Part shown: piece by piece, positions 8,414 to 17,555 of the stretch
Layout: each line of letters opens with the position of its first letter
How positions within the stretch are numbered: the stretch's first letter is position 1
From: Gammaproteobacteria bacterium 42_54_T18
Lineage (GTDB): Bacteria > Pseudomonadota > Gammaproteobacteria > Pseudomonadales > Ketobacteraceae
NCBI GenBank assembly: GCA_002163245.1
Contig: MAAL01000033.1
Span: 1 to 57,244, forward strand
DNA: 57,244 nucleotides
Direction of reading: 5' to 3'
Program-made: the position numbers and the translations under genes
The notes under the pieces: model-generated
Database searches by the model: none
Told to the model about the DNA's origin: nothing
What the model saw: the letters and a program-made list of their open reading frames with translations, nothing else

Positions 8414-9122
8414 TTTTCGGCCTTTTGTCGCTCTGCTCTTTAATTGCATGGGCCTTATCTTCGTCTGAAATGCTTAAACCAAGTCCAGTAACCGTTTTGA
8501 TGAGCGAATAATCGAAAGGTTTGTCGAGCGACTTTCTTAAAGAATGCAAGTGCACGTTTAACCTTCCAGGGTCTGGCTCTTGGTCTGGCCAAACAGAATT
8601 TTCAATATCAGATCGAGATACTACTTTGGGGCTATGACGAAGTAATGTCTCTAGAATTCGCCACTCTGTTGGGGTTAGTGATATGGCTTTGCCATCTCGC
8701 TTTAAGTCTCTCGATTCGATGTCGATCTCCAGCGGTCCTAGATTATGCAATGCTTGCTGATTTTGACTTCGTTTAATCAAAGCACCGATTCTGGCCCAAA
8801 GCAAAGGCATGGGGCAGGGCTTAACCACATAATCGTCAACCCCCGCACGGAATCCGTTTAACTGATCTTCAGTCGTGCCCATGGCGGTAAGCATCAGTAC
8901 CGGAGTTGAGCAGCCACGTCGCCGCATCTCAGAGCAGGCATCAAAACCGTCGAGCTTAGGTAGCATTAGGTCTAGTAAAATGACATCAAAGCTTGTTTCT
9001 GTCGCAAGCTCTACGCCGCTTAGCCCGTTATAGGCAAAGTCACACTCAGCGCCTTGTAGTTCAAGAAACTCGGCCATCGAGGTTGATAGCTCCGCATCGT
9101 CTTCGACAATTAAAATTCGCAT
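8406..9122 (-). CDS. OmpR/PhoB-family response regulator (PmrA/QseB-like)
   Basis: 238 residues starting MRILIVEDD at 9122. A longer frame to 9221 would run through the operator and is rejected. The receiver has the acidic pair EDD, phospho-acceptor Asp51 in LLDLMLPKLDGF and the conserved lysine in VVKP. The C-terminal winged helix shows LTPTEWRILETLL and the recognition region DPGRLNVHLHSLRKSL. Family members bind tandem half-sites spaced by 11 bp, exactly what is found before this gene (9169-9185), the pump, the outer-membrane factor and the MipA-like gene. Autoregulation is therefore likely. Confidence 0.9.
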   Translation of the reverse strand: MRILIVEDDAELSTSMAEFLELQGAECDFAYNGLSGVELATETSFDVILLDLMLPKLDGFDACSEMRRRGCSTPVLMLTAMGTTEDQLNGFRAGVDDYVVKPCPMPLLWARIGALIKRSQNQQALHNLGPLEIDIESRDLKRDGKAISLTPTEWRILETLLRHSPKVVSRSDIENSVWPDQEPDPGRLNVHLHSLRKSLDKPFDYSLIKTVTGLGLSISDEDKAHAIKEQSDKRPKNA

Positions 9123-9168
9123 AGATGAGTCCGATATGAATAGTCCTACTGATACTATAACAAAGGAC

Positions 9169-9185
9169 ATTAAGAATGCCTTAAG
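9169..9185 (-). promoter_or_regulatory. PmrA/QseB-like box upstream of the response regulator
   Basis: On the coding strand CTTAAG-GCATT-CTTAAT, followed nine bases later by a -10-like TATAGT (9159-9154). The layout matches the pump promoter and suggests autoregulation. Confidence 0.6.
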
Positions 9186-9441
9186 AAAGAAAAGAATGTG
9201 GTGCGCTTCGTCAAGTATCATACCAGTATGAATATGGACGTTATTTTCTGTATGTCACTATGGATCTTGCTAGCAATGAAAGCTAAGAGAAACCGGCTAA
9301 AGGTTTATATTATGTAACACAGAAATGATGTGCTAGATTAAGTCAGATATAATACACATCAACAACACATTGCTACCGACTTAATCCCAAACTGTTAGCC
9401 TTGCCTAATACATTTTAAAAATAAATTAACTTGGTATCTTC
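9186..9441. other. intergenic region between regulator and broken AraC gene
   Basis: AT-rich DNA between divergent units. Apart from the operator on its left it holds a TATAAT hexamer at 9348-9353 without a convincing -35. The broken gene at 9442 has no clear ribosome site. I see no RNA gene. Confidence 0.4.
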
Positions 9442-10559
9442 ATGTTTGAAACGCTATATTTTGGGACACATTTAGTTTCTACAACCGTTATTTTTATCTT
9501 CCTTTCTCTATTGTTGAAGCTGTGTAGCATAAAATCTCGCTGGGTTTGGAATCCCATATTTTGTGTTAGCGTACTGGCATATAACTTAAGGGTTATGACT
9601 AGCGATATCTTCCCTATTTTGGCGGAAGTACTTAATTTATTTGAATTCTTGGCTCCAATCCTATTTATTATTTGTATAAGAGCAAATTTTCAAGAACCTT
9701 TTTTCGTTGGCCTTATTGAAAAAACGGCTTTTACTGTATTGCTGCCAACATTGGTGTTGTCAAAATATGTAATTGACACTAACGATATTAATGAAGGGCT
9801 CTTTCCCTGGTTGTTGTAGACGCCTTATTTTATCAGTTTGATCTGCGTATTTGCCGCCTTTTGGGTAGCTATTAAAGACTGGAGTACAGATCTAGTTGAT
9901 AAGCGCCGCTTATTGCGACAAATTTTTGTATTTGGCTTTTCCCCTCTAATAGTTATTGCACTTATCTTGCATGCCTTGGCGGTGATATACCCGGTTGATG
10001 CGCCTGGATATAATGCAACTATTGCTTTGATCTACGGTTTGAGTGCATATGGCCTTCTCCTGATCGGTGGGTACTTAGAGCCAGATTGGCTGGGTCACCT
10101 TGGAAGTAGTGATAACCCTGAAACTATTTCTGAGCCTTCAAATGCAGAAGGAAAGGTTGAAAGCGTAGTAGAGAGAAATGAGACTGGAAATATGCAGCCA
10201 GTATCAAATTCCATGGGGGATCTTTACGCTGAGGAACTTAATGCTCTTGATGATGTTATGGCGAATCAAAAATATTATAGGCAAACCGGTTTAACTATGG
10301 CGCAATTGGCTGATTATTTAGGTCAGCCCGAATATCGTCTTCGTAAAGCTATCAATCAGGGGTTAGGATTTCGTAATTTTAAGAGTTTCCTTAATAAATA
10401 TCGTGTATATGATGCTGCCGAGCAGTTGAGTCAAAACAAACAAAGTCCATTCTCAATATCTCTATCGATGCGGGATTTAATGGGTTGTCGACTTTTAATC
10501 GTGCTTTTAAAGATCATTTTTGAGAAACTCCCAGCGAATTTCGTAGAAAAAACGATTAA
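9442..10559 (+). pseudogene. broken membrane-anchored AraC-family regulator
   Basis: One frame reads a multi-helix membrane N-terminal domain, is stopped by an amber codon (9817-9819), and resumes in the same frame with more membrane helices. It then reaches an AraC-type HTH (LTMAQLADYLGQPEYRLRKAINQGLG). Near 10467 a one-base loss shifts the frame: the missing end (DAGFNGLSTFNRAFKDHF) is read one frame over. It then meets TGA at 10521, where family members usually have Gly, before ETPSEFRRKND and TAA. Three separate lesions in an otherwise recognisable gene mean it is dead. Such regulators carry seven-helix sensor domains of unknown ligand. Confidence 0.85.
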
Positions 10560-10815
10560 CAATAGATAATAAAGAATATAAGTGTGCTATGGACAAGCTG
10601 ATAAAACCCTACGTATTTATTTCTGATTTTAACTTTCGACATATTTATTAAATCGCGTGACTCTTTAATTTCAAAGAAACATTTGGGCTATTCTAATGAA
10701 AGGTTAATACAGTAATTCTATTGGTGAATCAGTGCTATAACAGGTATAACATGTGGTACCTGGCTACTGATAAAACAGGTTCCGTTAACATATATTCTGA
10801 TCCTAAGGGTTACAT

Positions 10816-11820
10816 TTGATATTTCCAATTACCTATACGCGAATGTTGGCATTAGTGATGGCGTTAGATAGCCAAGGTCAGAAAGATTTATTGTCTGGCA
10901 CGGAGCTTACACCAGAAGATGTTATGGGAAAGATAAGGGATGTGGATGCGGAGACACAGTTCACTATTGTTCGTAATGCTTTACGTATCAGCAATGACCC
11001 TGGGTTAGGGTTGCAATGGGGAAATGACCTGCACATAGCGTCTCACGGCTTATTAGGGCAGTTGATCGTCAGTAGTCCAACGACGAGGCATGCGTGGAAA
11101 GCGATTGAACGCTTTCATGGTATTCGCGGTGATTTCGCAAGCATCCGTGGAGAGGTAATAGAACAAAGCTTTGTAATGAATATTCAATTGCGAATGCCCC
11201 TGGATGAGGTTGGCTTCTTTTTTTTGGAAGCGCTGTTGGCGATCTTTGTACGTAACTTTGAACTCATTACAGGGTTGAAACAACAAGGGGTTAGGGTGGA
11301 GCTTGGGTATGCCGCACCCTCCTATGCAGCGTTATATGAAAAGTATCTCAATCTTCCATGTCAATTTGATGCCAAAGAAACCGCTATCGTAACGCCTTTA
11401 GCCTTGACGACAATGCTCAACCCCATGGGGGATATTGAGGTCTACGATAACCTGTTTAGGCAATGTGAAGATGTCAGTGAGAGTCAGGTACAGCTGAAAA
11501 GCTGGAGCCAGCGTGTAGGTGAATTGTTACGAAAGAACCCAGGTCATATCTGGACATTGTCTGATGTTGCGGGTCACTTGCATGTTTCCCCTCGCACGTT
11601 AACTCGCTACCTCAAGGAGGAAGGGAATAGCTACCAGGTATTATTAGATGCGGAGCTATCGGCTCTAGCCAAGCGTTACCTTGAATCACTGCAGTATACG
11701 GTGGAATCCGTTGCACATATGTTGGGCTATAAAGATGTGTCTAGCTTTAGACGTGCTTTTAAGCGGTGGTTCTCCGTTTCTCCCTCAGACTACCAGGATC
11801 AGGTTGGTACTCGTACATAG
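10816..11820 (+). CDS. AraC-family transcriptional regulator (OruR/ArgR-like, arabinose-binding-type N-domain)
   Basis: 334 residues from a TTG at 10816, five bases after AAGGGT; an ATG at 10843 is the alternative but has no ribosome site. The N-terminal 200 residues match the AraC arabinose-binding-type domain of OruR-like regulators (HGLLGQLIVSSPTTRHAW). The C-terminal HTH pair is complete: TLSDVAGHLHVSPRTLTRYLKEEG and SVAHMLGYKDVSSFRRAFKRWFSVSPSDYQ. Family members often sit beside the lipid or aromatic catabolic genes they activate. Lying 123 bp before an acyl-CoA operon in the same direction, it is the best candidate regulator for that operon. Confidence 0.88.
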   Translation: MIFPITYTRMLALVMALDSQGQKDLLSGTELTPEDVMGKIRDVDAETQFTIVRNALRISNDPGLGLQWGNDLHIASHGLLGQLIVSSPTTRHAWKAIERFHGIRGDFASIRGEVIEQSFVMNIQLRMPLDEVGFFFLEALLAIFVRNFELITGLKQQGVRVELGYAAPSYAALYEKYLNLPCQFDAKETAIVTPLALTTMLNPMGDIEVYDNLFRQCEDVSESQVQLKSWSQRVGELLRKNPGHIWTLSDVAGHLHVSPRTLTRYLKEEGNSYQVLLDAELSALAKRYLESLQYTVESVAHMLGYKDVSSFRRAFKRWFSVSPSDYQDQVGTRT

Positions 11821-11883
11821 TAGAGCTTCTTCCCCTGTGACCTTGTCGTCATCTGTCCCCCTGCTGTCCTCATAAGTTCTTTT

Positions 11884-11902
11884 TGAGCGTCTATTGAGCT
11901 GA
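11884..11902 (+). promoter_or_regulatory. shared GCGTCTATTG element upstream of acyl-CoA operon
   Basis: TGAGCGTCTATTGAGCTGA shares the ten-base core GCGTCTATTG and both flanks (TGA and GCT..GA) with the site at 49287-49307, before the ferredoxin reductase. It lies 42 bp before the ligase ATG. It is an imperfect inverted repeat (AGC...GCT). Function as an operator is inference. Confidence 0.35.
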
Positions 11903-11943
11903 CATCATATCTCTGTTGTTAACCACAAACAGGGTATGAACAG

Positions 11944-13626
11944 ATGATGACGGAACTGGCCAACGGCCTGCAATCGCTGGAAGAGAAAACACTTGCTGAT
12001 TACGTGATGGAAAATGCTCGCCAGTTTGGGGCCAAACCGGCAATAGAGTACTTGGGAACGACGATCTCTTATCGTGAGCTTGACCGTTTTGCCAACCGGA
12101 TGGCAAACCTTCTACAAGAACAAGGAGTGGGTAAGGGGGATGTTGTTGGTATCCATATGCCCAATACGCCGCAATACCTTATTACCTTAGTTGCCGCATC
12201 CAAACTAGGAGCTGCTGCCACGGGAGTTTCGCCTCTTCTAACGAGCTCAGAAATGTTGCATCAAGTGACAGACGCTAAGGTAAAGGTGTTGGTGACCTTA
12301 AATGTGTTGTTTAACGATGTGGTATCTCCGATTGGTGGAAAAGCAGGTTGCTTGAAAGCAGTATTTGTCTTTGGTCCTATTGATTGTTTACCCTTCTGGA
12401 AAAAACAACTTGCCGTTGTATCTCGAAAACTGCCGCGTGTTGCGTTGAAGAAAATGGAAGCGACGAAGGTAATTAATGGATGGAAAAGGCTGGGTAAGGC
12501 TTCCGCTAAGGCCATTCAAATGCCTATGAATTTCTCTGATACGGTATTTATCCAGTACACAGGGGGAACAACAGGCAAACCTAAAGGAGCAGAGCTAAGT
12601 TTACGGGCGATACAAGCAGAAACAGCGCAATTGCGATCGATTATTCCAGGTGAAGAAGGAAAGGAAACCCTAGCAAGCGCCTTTCCCTATTTTCATACCG
12701 CAGGGCTTATTTTAGGGGTTATTGCACTTAAGCATGCTGCCCGCATTCTTGTGATTCCCGATCCTCGTGATACCGAGCGATTCTGCAAAATGATGCTTCG
12801 TTACCCCCCAACGTTGTTAGCTAATGTGCCAACGTTATATCAGATGTTACTAGAGGAACCCTCCTTTGCTCGCGTTAATTTTAAGCGTCTGAATATAGCC
12901 GTCTCTGGTGCAGCTCCTTTTGCCCCAGAGTTAATTAAGCAATTAGAAGGGGTCATTGGTCAAGGCAAGTTGTGTGAGGGTTTTGGAATGACTGAAACCT
13001 GTGGAGTTTCGGTCATTAACCCTCCTGGTAAAGCCAAAATTGGAAGTGTAGGCCTGCCGCTACCCGGTGTTGAGGTAAGAATTGTTGATGTGGATACGGG
13101 TATTCATGAGCTTGTTGCGGGTGAGCCTGGAGAAATCATTATACAGGGCGAACAGGCCATGACGGGTTATCTCAATAGTCCAGAAGCCAGTGCTAAAACA
13201 TTGCGTAAATTTGAAGGTAAGTCCTGGGTATATACCGGTGATATTGGCGTCATGGATGAGGATGGGTACTTGAGTATCTGTGATCGAGCGAAAGACATGT
13301 TAATCGTCGGTGGTTACAAAGTATTTTCTGTGGAAGTAGAAAGCAAACTTGCAGAGTTAGAAGCCATAGAGTTGTGTGCCGTAATAGGGAGCCCTGATAC
13401 CAAACGCCCGGGTAACGAGATTGTTAATCTTTTTGTGCAGTTGAAAGCATTGTATCGGAGTGATGATGAATCATCGATACGGAAAGAAATATTAGATTTT
13501 TGTCGTCAGCATATGTCGGCCTATAAAGTGCCAAAAATTGTGCACTTTCATGATGCGCTACCGCTCACTGCGGTGGGTAAGCTTGATAAAAAAGCATTGC
13601 GCCCATTAGTGCAAGATATCCACTAG
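11944..13626 (+). CDS. acyl-CoA ligase (AMP-binding, FadD-like)
   Basis: 560 residues. The adenylate-forming signatures are in order: P-loop YTGGTTGKPKGAE, the GFGMTETCG motif, GDIGVMDEDGYLSICDR, and a C-terminal lysine in LTAVGKLDKKAL. It activates a carboxylic acid to its CoA thioester using ATP, in the cytoplasm. Two ATG codons are adjacent (11944, 11947) and the ribosome site is weak (AGGG at 11932). Length and motifs fit medium- to long-chain or terpenoid/steroid acid ligases; the exact acid cannot be told. It leads a four-gene unit with an acyl-CoA dehydrogenase, hydratase and thiolase-like gene. Confidence 0.87.
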   Translation: MMTELANGLQSLEEKTLADYVMENARQFGAKPAIEYLGTTISYRELDRFANRMANLLQEQGVGKGDVVGIHMPNTPQYLITLVAASKLGAAATGVSPLLTSSEMLHQVTDAKVKVLVTLNVLFNDVVSPIGGKAGCLKAVFVFGPIDCLPFWKKQLAVVSRKLPRVALKKMEATKVINGWKRLGKASAKAIQMPMNFSDTVFIQYTGGTTGKPKGAELSLRAIQAETAQLRSIIPGEEGKETLASAFPYFHTAGLILGVIALKHAARILVIPDPRDTERFCKMMLRYPPTLLANVPTLYQMLLEEPSFARVNFKRLNIAVSGAAPFAPELIKQLEGVIGQGKLCEGFGMTETCGVSVINPPGKAKIGSVGLPLPGVEVRIVDVDTGIHELVAGEPGEIIIQGEQAMTGYLNSPEASAKTLRKFEGKSWVYTGDIGVMDEDGYLSICDRAKDMLIVGGYKVFSVEVESKLAELEAIELCAVIGSPDTKRPGNEIVNLFVQLKALYRSDDESSIRKEILDFCRQHMSAYKVPKIVHFHDALPLTAVGKLDKKALRPLVQDIH

Positions 13627-13672
13627 ATAGTGATCCTGTATTTTTCATAAGAAATTATCGAGAGAGAAAGCT

Positions 13673-14815
13673 ATGTATAACCATTATTTTAATGAAACTC
13701 ATGAAGAAGCTCGCCGACATATCCGTCGTTTTGTTGATCAGCAGATAAAACCCAATGTTGATGAGTGGGAGGAGTCAGGCAGCTTTCCCCGTGAAATTTA
13801 TCAGTTGGCAGGTGAGGCTGGGATTCTTGGAATTGGCTATCCCGAAGCGTTAGGTGGAACATCAGAGAATGACGTTTTTATGAAGTTTGTTGCAGCTGAA
13901 GAATTAATGCGAGCGGGTTCTGGAGGACTTTTTTCAGGATTGTGTTCGAATGATATTGCTTTGCCCCCCATCGTGAAGTGGGGAAGTGATGATATAAAGC
14001 AACGTGTCGTACCCGATGTGTTGAGTGGTAATAAAATTGCTGCATTAGCAATAACGGAACCGGGTGCAGGTTCGGATGTAGCAAACATTCAAACCCGGGC
14101 AGTAGATTGTGGGGATCATTACAAGGTAACAGGGTCAAAAGTGTTTATAACCTCCGGTATTCGGGCTGATTATTATACTGTGGCGGTACGTACAGGTGGT
14201 GATGGTTTTGGTGGTATCAGTTTATTGTTGATGGAAAAAGGCATGCCAGGGTTTACGACGGGCAAGCCGTTAAAAAAGATGGGCTGGTGGTGTAGTGATA
14301 CCGCAGAGTTGTTTTTTGATGAAGTGGTTGTTCCAAAAGAAAACTTAATTGGTCAGGAAAACTGTGGCTTTCTAATTATTATGACCAATTTCCAGGCTGA
14401 GCGTTTAGGTGTATGTAGTTACGCCAATGGTTTATCACAACTCGCATTAGAAGAGTCGTTACGTTACGTCAAGGAGCGGAAGGCTTTTGGTAAACCTCTT
14501 GCAAAGATGCAAGCTATTCGTCATAAACTTGCTGAAATGGCAACACGAGTCGAAGCAAGTCGCGAATTTACATACCGTATTGCATCTCGCATTGAAGCAG
14601 GGATTCCCTCGATAAAAGAGGTCTCCATGGCTAAAAACTTGGCAACGAAAACCTCGGATTTTGTCACGCATGAAGCAGTACAGGTTTTTGGTGGCATGGG
14701 TTTTATGCGGGAGTCTTTGGTAGAGCGTCTCTATCGTGATAATCGTATTGCCTCCATTGGTGGTGGTACTTACGAAATAATGAATGAAATTATTGCGAAG
14801 CAGTTAGATCTTTAG
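13673..14815 (+). CDS. acyl-CoA dehydrogenase
   Basis: 380 residues, typical length. It has the FAD-binding signature ITEPGAGSDVANIQTRA, the second signature near RKAFGKPLAKMQAIRHKLAEMA, and a QVFGGMGFMRESLVERLYRD C-terminal motif. The segment GGGTYEIMNEIIAKQL suggests the catalytic glutamate position used by short/medium-chain enzymes. It introduces the 2,3 double bond into the CoA thioester made by the preceding ligase, passing electrons to ETF. GAGAGAAAG precedes the ATG. Confidence 0.9.
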   Translation: MYNHYFNETHEEARRHIRRFVDQQIKPNVDEWEESGSFPREIYQLAGEAGILGIGYPEALGGTSENDVFMKFVAAEELMRAGSGGLFSGLCSNDIALPPIVKWGSDDIKQRVVPDVLSGNKIAALAITEPGAGSDVANIQTRAVDCGDHYKVTGSKVFITSGIRADYYTVAVRTGGDGFGGISLLLMEKGMPGFTTGKPLKKMGWWCSDTAELFFDEVVVPKENLIGQENCGFLIIMTNFQAERLGVCSYANGLSQLALEESLRYVKERKAFGKPLAKMQAIRHKLAEMATRVEASREFTYRIASRIEAGIPSIKEVSMAKNLATKTSDFVTHEAVQVFGGMGFMRESLVERLYRDNRIASIGGGTYEIMNEIIAKQLDL

Positions 14816-14864
14816 AGATCATATTTTGAAGCCTCTTTGGCGAACTATCCATAGGACTAAGTGT

Positions 14865-15752
14865 ATGACTGATATCGTTCCACGGCGCTTTATAAAGAAT
14901 CAAATACGGGGATTTACGAGTATGCTTCTTGTTGGAGTGCGTTCGCTGATACCGCTCTTCCGGCCTAATAGCGTACCGTCTAACCCCGTTACAAAATCAA
15001 GTACCTTGCCAGCTGCTGCTGCGGATCTCGTTGATCACTATGCTGAATGGTGTGGTGCATCAGAGGGGCGGTATCTTAATAATTTACCTCCTCATTTTTG
15101 CAGCCACTGGGCTCTTCCAATGCTCGCATGGCTAGGTGGGCATGCCCCGTACAATGTTTTAGGATTATTGAATCAAGGTGTTCGGTTGAAAATTCATGCC
15201 CCGATGCCACGCAATAAACCGTTGCGTGTTTTTGGTGAGCTGATAGATGTTCATGATGATGGCAACCGTGCTCGTATACATTCCCGTGTAAGCGCAGGGG
15301 TTGCTGGGCAAGAGGAGTGCATCACAATTGACAATTATACGGTCGTGATGCACCGGAGAATAAAAGCAAAGTCACAACGAAAAGAGCAGGGCGATCAGGA
15401 TTTTAAAACCGTTGGAAGCTGGTCTGTCAACAAAAATGATGGCGTGAACTTTGCGATGCTCACGGGAGATTTTAATCCGATTCATACGTTAAATGCAGTA
15501 GGCCAACGGTCTCAATTTGGAGGGTGTATCTTGCATGGTTTTGGGCAACTTGCCAGAACGTATGAAACGCTTGTTAACTCCGGACTGGACATAGAAGAAA
15601 TTGATATACGCTGGATAAAACCCGTTAAATTACCTTCTAGTATCTTGAACGTTCAAGTGGATCAGAGTGTGAGTGACAAGACATGTACGCCGATTCAATT
15701 GGTTGGTCCAGGCGGTGTTGTACATCTTGTTGGCAGTATTATTACTAAGTAA
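14865..15752 (+). CDS. MaoC-like hot-dog hydratase
   Basis: 295 residues from the ATG at 14865, preceded by AGGA; an in-frame TTG at 14826 is less likely. The C-terminal half carries the hydratase-2 motif (GDFNPIHTLN, then FGGCILHGFGQLA) with the catalytic Asp and His. The N-terminal half is a degenerate hot-dog with a hydrophobic segment (about 18-32). It probably hydrates the 2-enoyl-CoA made by the dehydrogenase to an (R)-3-hydroxy product. No hydroxyacyl-CoA dehydrogenase is encoded in the unit, so that step must come from elsewhere. Confidence 0.82.
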   Translation: MTDIVPRRFIKNQIRGFTSMLLVGVRSLIPLFRPNSVPSNPVTKSSTLPAAAADLVDHYAEWCGASEGRYLNNLPPHFCSHWALPMLAWLGGHAPYNVLGLLNQGVRLKIHAPMPRNKPLRVFGELIDVHDDGNRARIHSRVSAGVAGQEECITIDNYTVVMHRRIKAKSQRKEQGDQDFKTVGSWSVNKNDGVNFAMLTGDFNPIHTLNAVGQRSQFGGCILHGFGQLARTYETLVNSGLDIEEIDIRWIKPVKLPSSILNVQVDQSVSDKTCTPIQLVGPGGVVHLVGSIITK

Positions 15753-15770
15753 GTATTAGGGGGGCTTATC

Positions 15771-17078
15771 ATGACTGTTGTGAAAAATAATAGTAAACAT
15801 GTTCCAGTAATCATTGAAGGCATGCGTACGCCATTTTTAGATTCTGGAGGGGATTATTCTCAGTTAATGGCGTGTGACCTCGGAGCTTTCGCAATTGCTG
15901 GTCTTATTGAGCGCACAGGCATTAATGCAGAAAGTATTGGTATGGTGTCAATGGGTACGGTGTTGCATGAGGTCGAAACTTCAAATGTTGCACGTGAATG
16001 CATGTTAAAGGCAGGAGTTCCAAGTAATACTCCTGCCTATACCGTATCAATGGCTGGCTTATCACCTAATATAGCCTTAGGTGGTATATGCGACATGATA
16101 TCGCTTGGGCGTATCGATGTTGGTGTTGCTGGTGGAACAGAGACGTTTTCAGATGTGCCAATAAGGTTGTCTCAAACCTTGAGAAGGGCTGCGATGAAGT
16201 TGCGCCAAGACAGCTCCTTTAATAATATTTTACGACAAATGAGAACATTGCGCTTACGCGATATGCTTCCCGTTCCCCCGTCAGGTACCGATTTTACTAC
16301 ACGAAAAACAATGGGTGCTTGTGCCGAAAACATGGTAGAGAAGTTTGATGTGAGCCGTGAAGATAGTGATTGTTTTACATTGCGAAGCCATCAGCTTGCT
16401 GTTGAAGCATGGAACAATGGACTCTTTGATGAGAATATTGTTCCCGTAAAAATACCCAATACGAATACCGTTGTTTCACGTGATGATTCAATGCGTGAAG
16501 ATATCAGTCTTGAGAAATTGCAGCGCCTTAAACCGATTTATGATAAAGAGAACGGTATAATTACTGCCGGCAGTTCATCACGTTTTACTGATGGCGCGGG
16601 GGCAGTATTGGTTACAAACATGCAAACGGCGGAGCGTCAAGGTTTAACACCAAAAGCGTTGGTTATCGATCATGTGTCAGTCGGAGTGACGGATTTAGAT
16701 TCAGAAATGTTACTGGGGCCAGCAATGGCGATTCCACCACTTCTGAAGAGAAATGGATTGAGCATGAATGATATTGATGTTTGGGAAGTGCATGAGGCTT
16801 TTTCCGCACAAATCATCGCAAATCAGAACTGTTTGGCTTCTGCGCAGTTCTCAAAAAAATATCATGGGTTGGATAATGTTTTAGGAAAAATTCCCATTGA
16901 TAAATTAAATACCTGGGGCGGATCTTTGGCACTGGGGAATCCTTTTGCAGCCACAGGAGTACGTTTGCTCACAACAGCGGTTAATCGATTACAAAAAGAA
17001 CGTAAACGTTACGCAATAGTATCAAGTTGTGCGGGTGGAGGGCTAGGGAGTGCCATTCTTTTAGAGAGTTGTCTTTAG
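15771..17078 (+). CDS. thiolase-family protein (FadI-like) lacking the nucleophilic cysteine
   Basis: 435 residues; ATG after AGGGGGG. It aligns with FadI/HADHB-type acetyl-CoA acyltransferases throughout. His341 (WEVHEAFSAQ) and Cys420 (SSCAGGGLG) are present. The nucleophile position in TVSMAGLSPNIAL, where relatives have TVTMACIS, is Gly96 (GGC at 16056-16058). A classical thiolase cannot form its acyl-enzyme without that cysteine. Either this copy is a non-catalytic or lyase-like homologue, or a single TGC-to-GGC change or sequencing error has hit it. It ends the ligase/dehydrogenase/hydratase operon. Confidence 0.85.
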   Translation: MTVVKNNSKHVPVIIEGMRTPFLDSGGDYSQLMACDLGAFAIAGLIERTGINAESIGMVSMGTVLHEVETSNVARECMLKAGVPSNTPAYTVSMAGLSPNIALGGICDMISLGRIDVGVAGGTETFSDVPIRLSQTLRRAAMKLRQDSSFNNILRQMRTLRLRDMLPVPPSGTDFTTRKTMGACAENMVEKFDVSREDSDCFTLRSHQLAVEAWNNGLFDENIVPVKIPNTNTVVSRDDSMREDISLEKLQRLKPIYDKENGIITAGSSSRFTDGAGAVLVTNMQTAERQGLTPKALVIDHVSVGVTDLDSEMLLGPAMAIPPLLKRNGLSMNDIDVWEVHEAFSAQIIANQNCLASAQFSKKYHGLDNVLGKIPIDKLNTWGGSLALGNPFAATGVRLLTTAVNRLQKERKRYAIVSSCAGGGLGSAILLESCL

Positions 17079-17530
17079 AGAGTTGAATATCGTAATCTGA
17101 TGTTAGGCTTGATGAGTATCATCTTATTCACTGACCCTAAGTTAGGTTTCTTGCAGTCAGTGAGAACACGTTTCCCAGGAGCATCTGCTTCTAAGTGCAT
17201 GTAATCGTCGAATACGTGGGTTTGACTTTTGTGATCAGGGAACCAGTGGTGCTCAAGGCCGTAGCTGTAACCCATAAGGTTACGTGTTTCTCTGTGGTAT
17301 TTTAACAGAGGCTCGTATCTTTCTGTGACATCCTCTGCCCACTTTGGCTCAAAGAAATCGATGACTCTTCCCGTATCGTGGCGCATATGGTTTGCCCACA
17401 ACGGGATAAAATAAGGTCTGGTACCAGGAAAGCCTTTTGTCCACTTTCCTTCGCTTAGCGGTATCAGGTTACTTGTTGTGTCATATAAACCAACAGTGTT
17501 AAACCCTAGGTCTTGAATGGCTTGGGCGTT
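17075..17530 (-). pseudogene. remnant of an agarase-like glycoside hydrolase
   Basis: About 150 codons are open on the minus strand from a stop at 17531-17533 to 17075. They read AIQDLGFNTVGLYDT, RPYFIPLW, then DFFEPKWAEDVTERYEPLL and RNLMGYSYGLEHHW. That resembles the TIM-barrel core of agarase-like glycoside hydrolases, where LIGYxxxNE carries the acid/base. Here NE is replaced, both ends of the enzyme are missing and there is no start. Its stop overlaps the convergent thiolase stop. I read it as a decayed fragment; the family call is tentative. Confidence 0.55.
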
Positions 17531-17555
17531 TTATATACCAGATTAGGCTAGCAGA

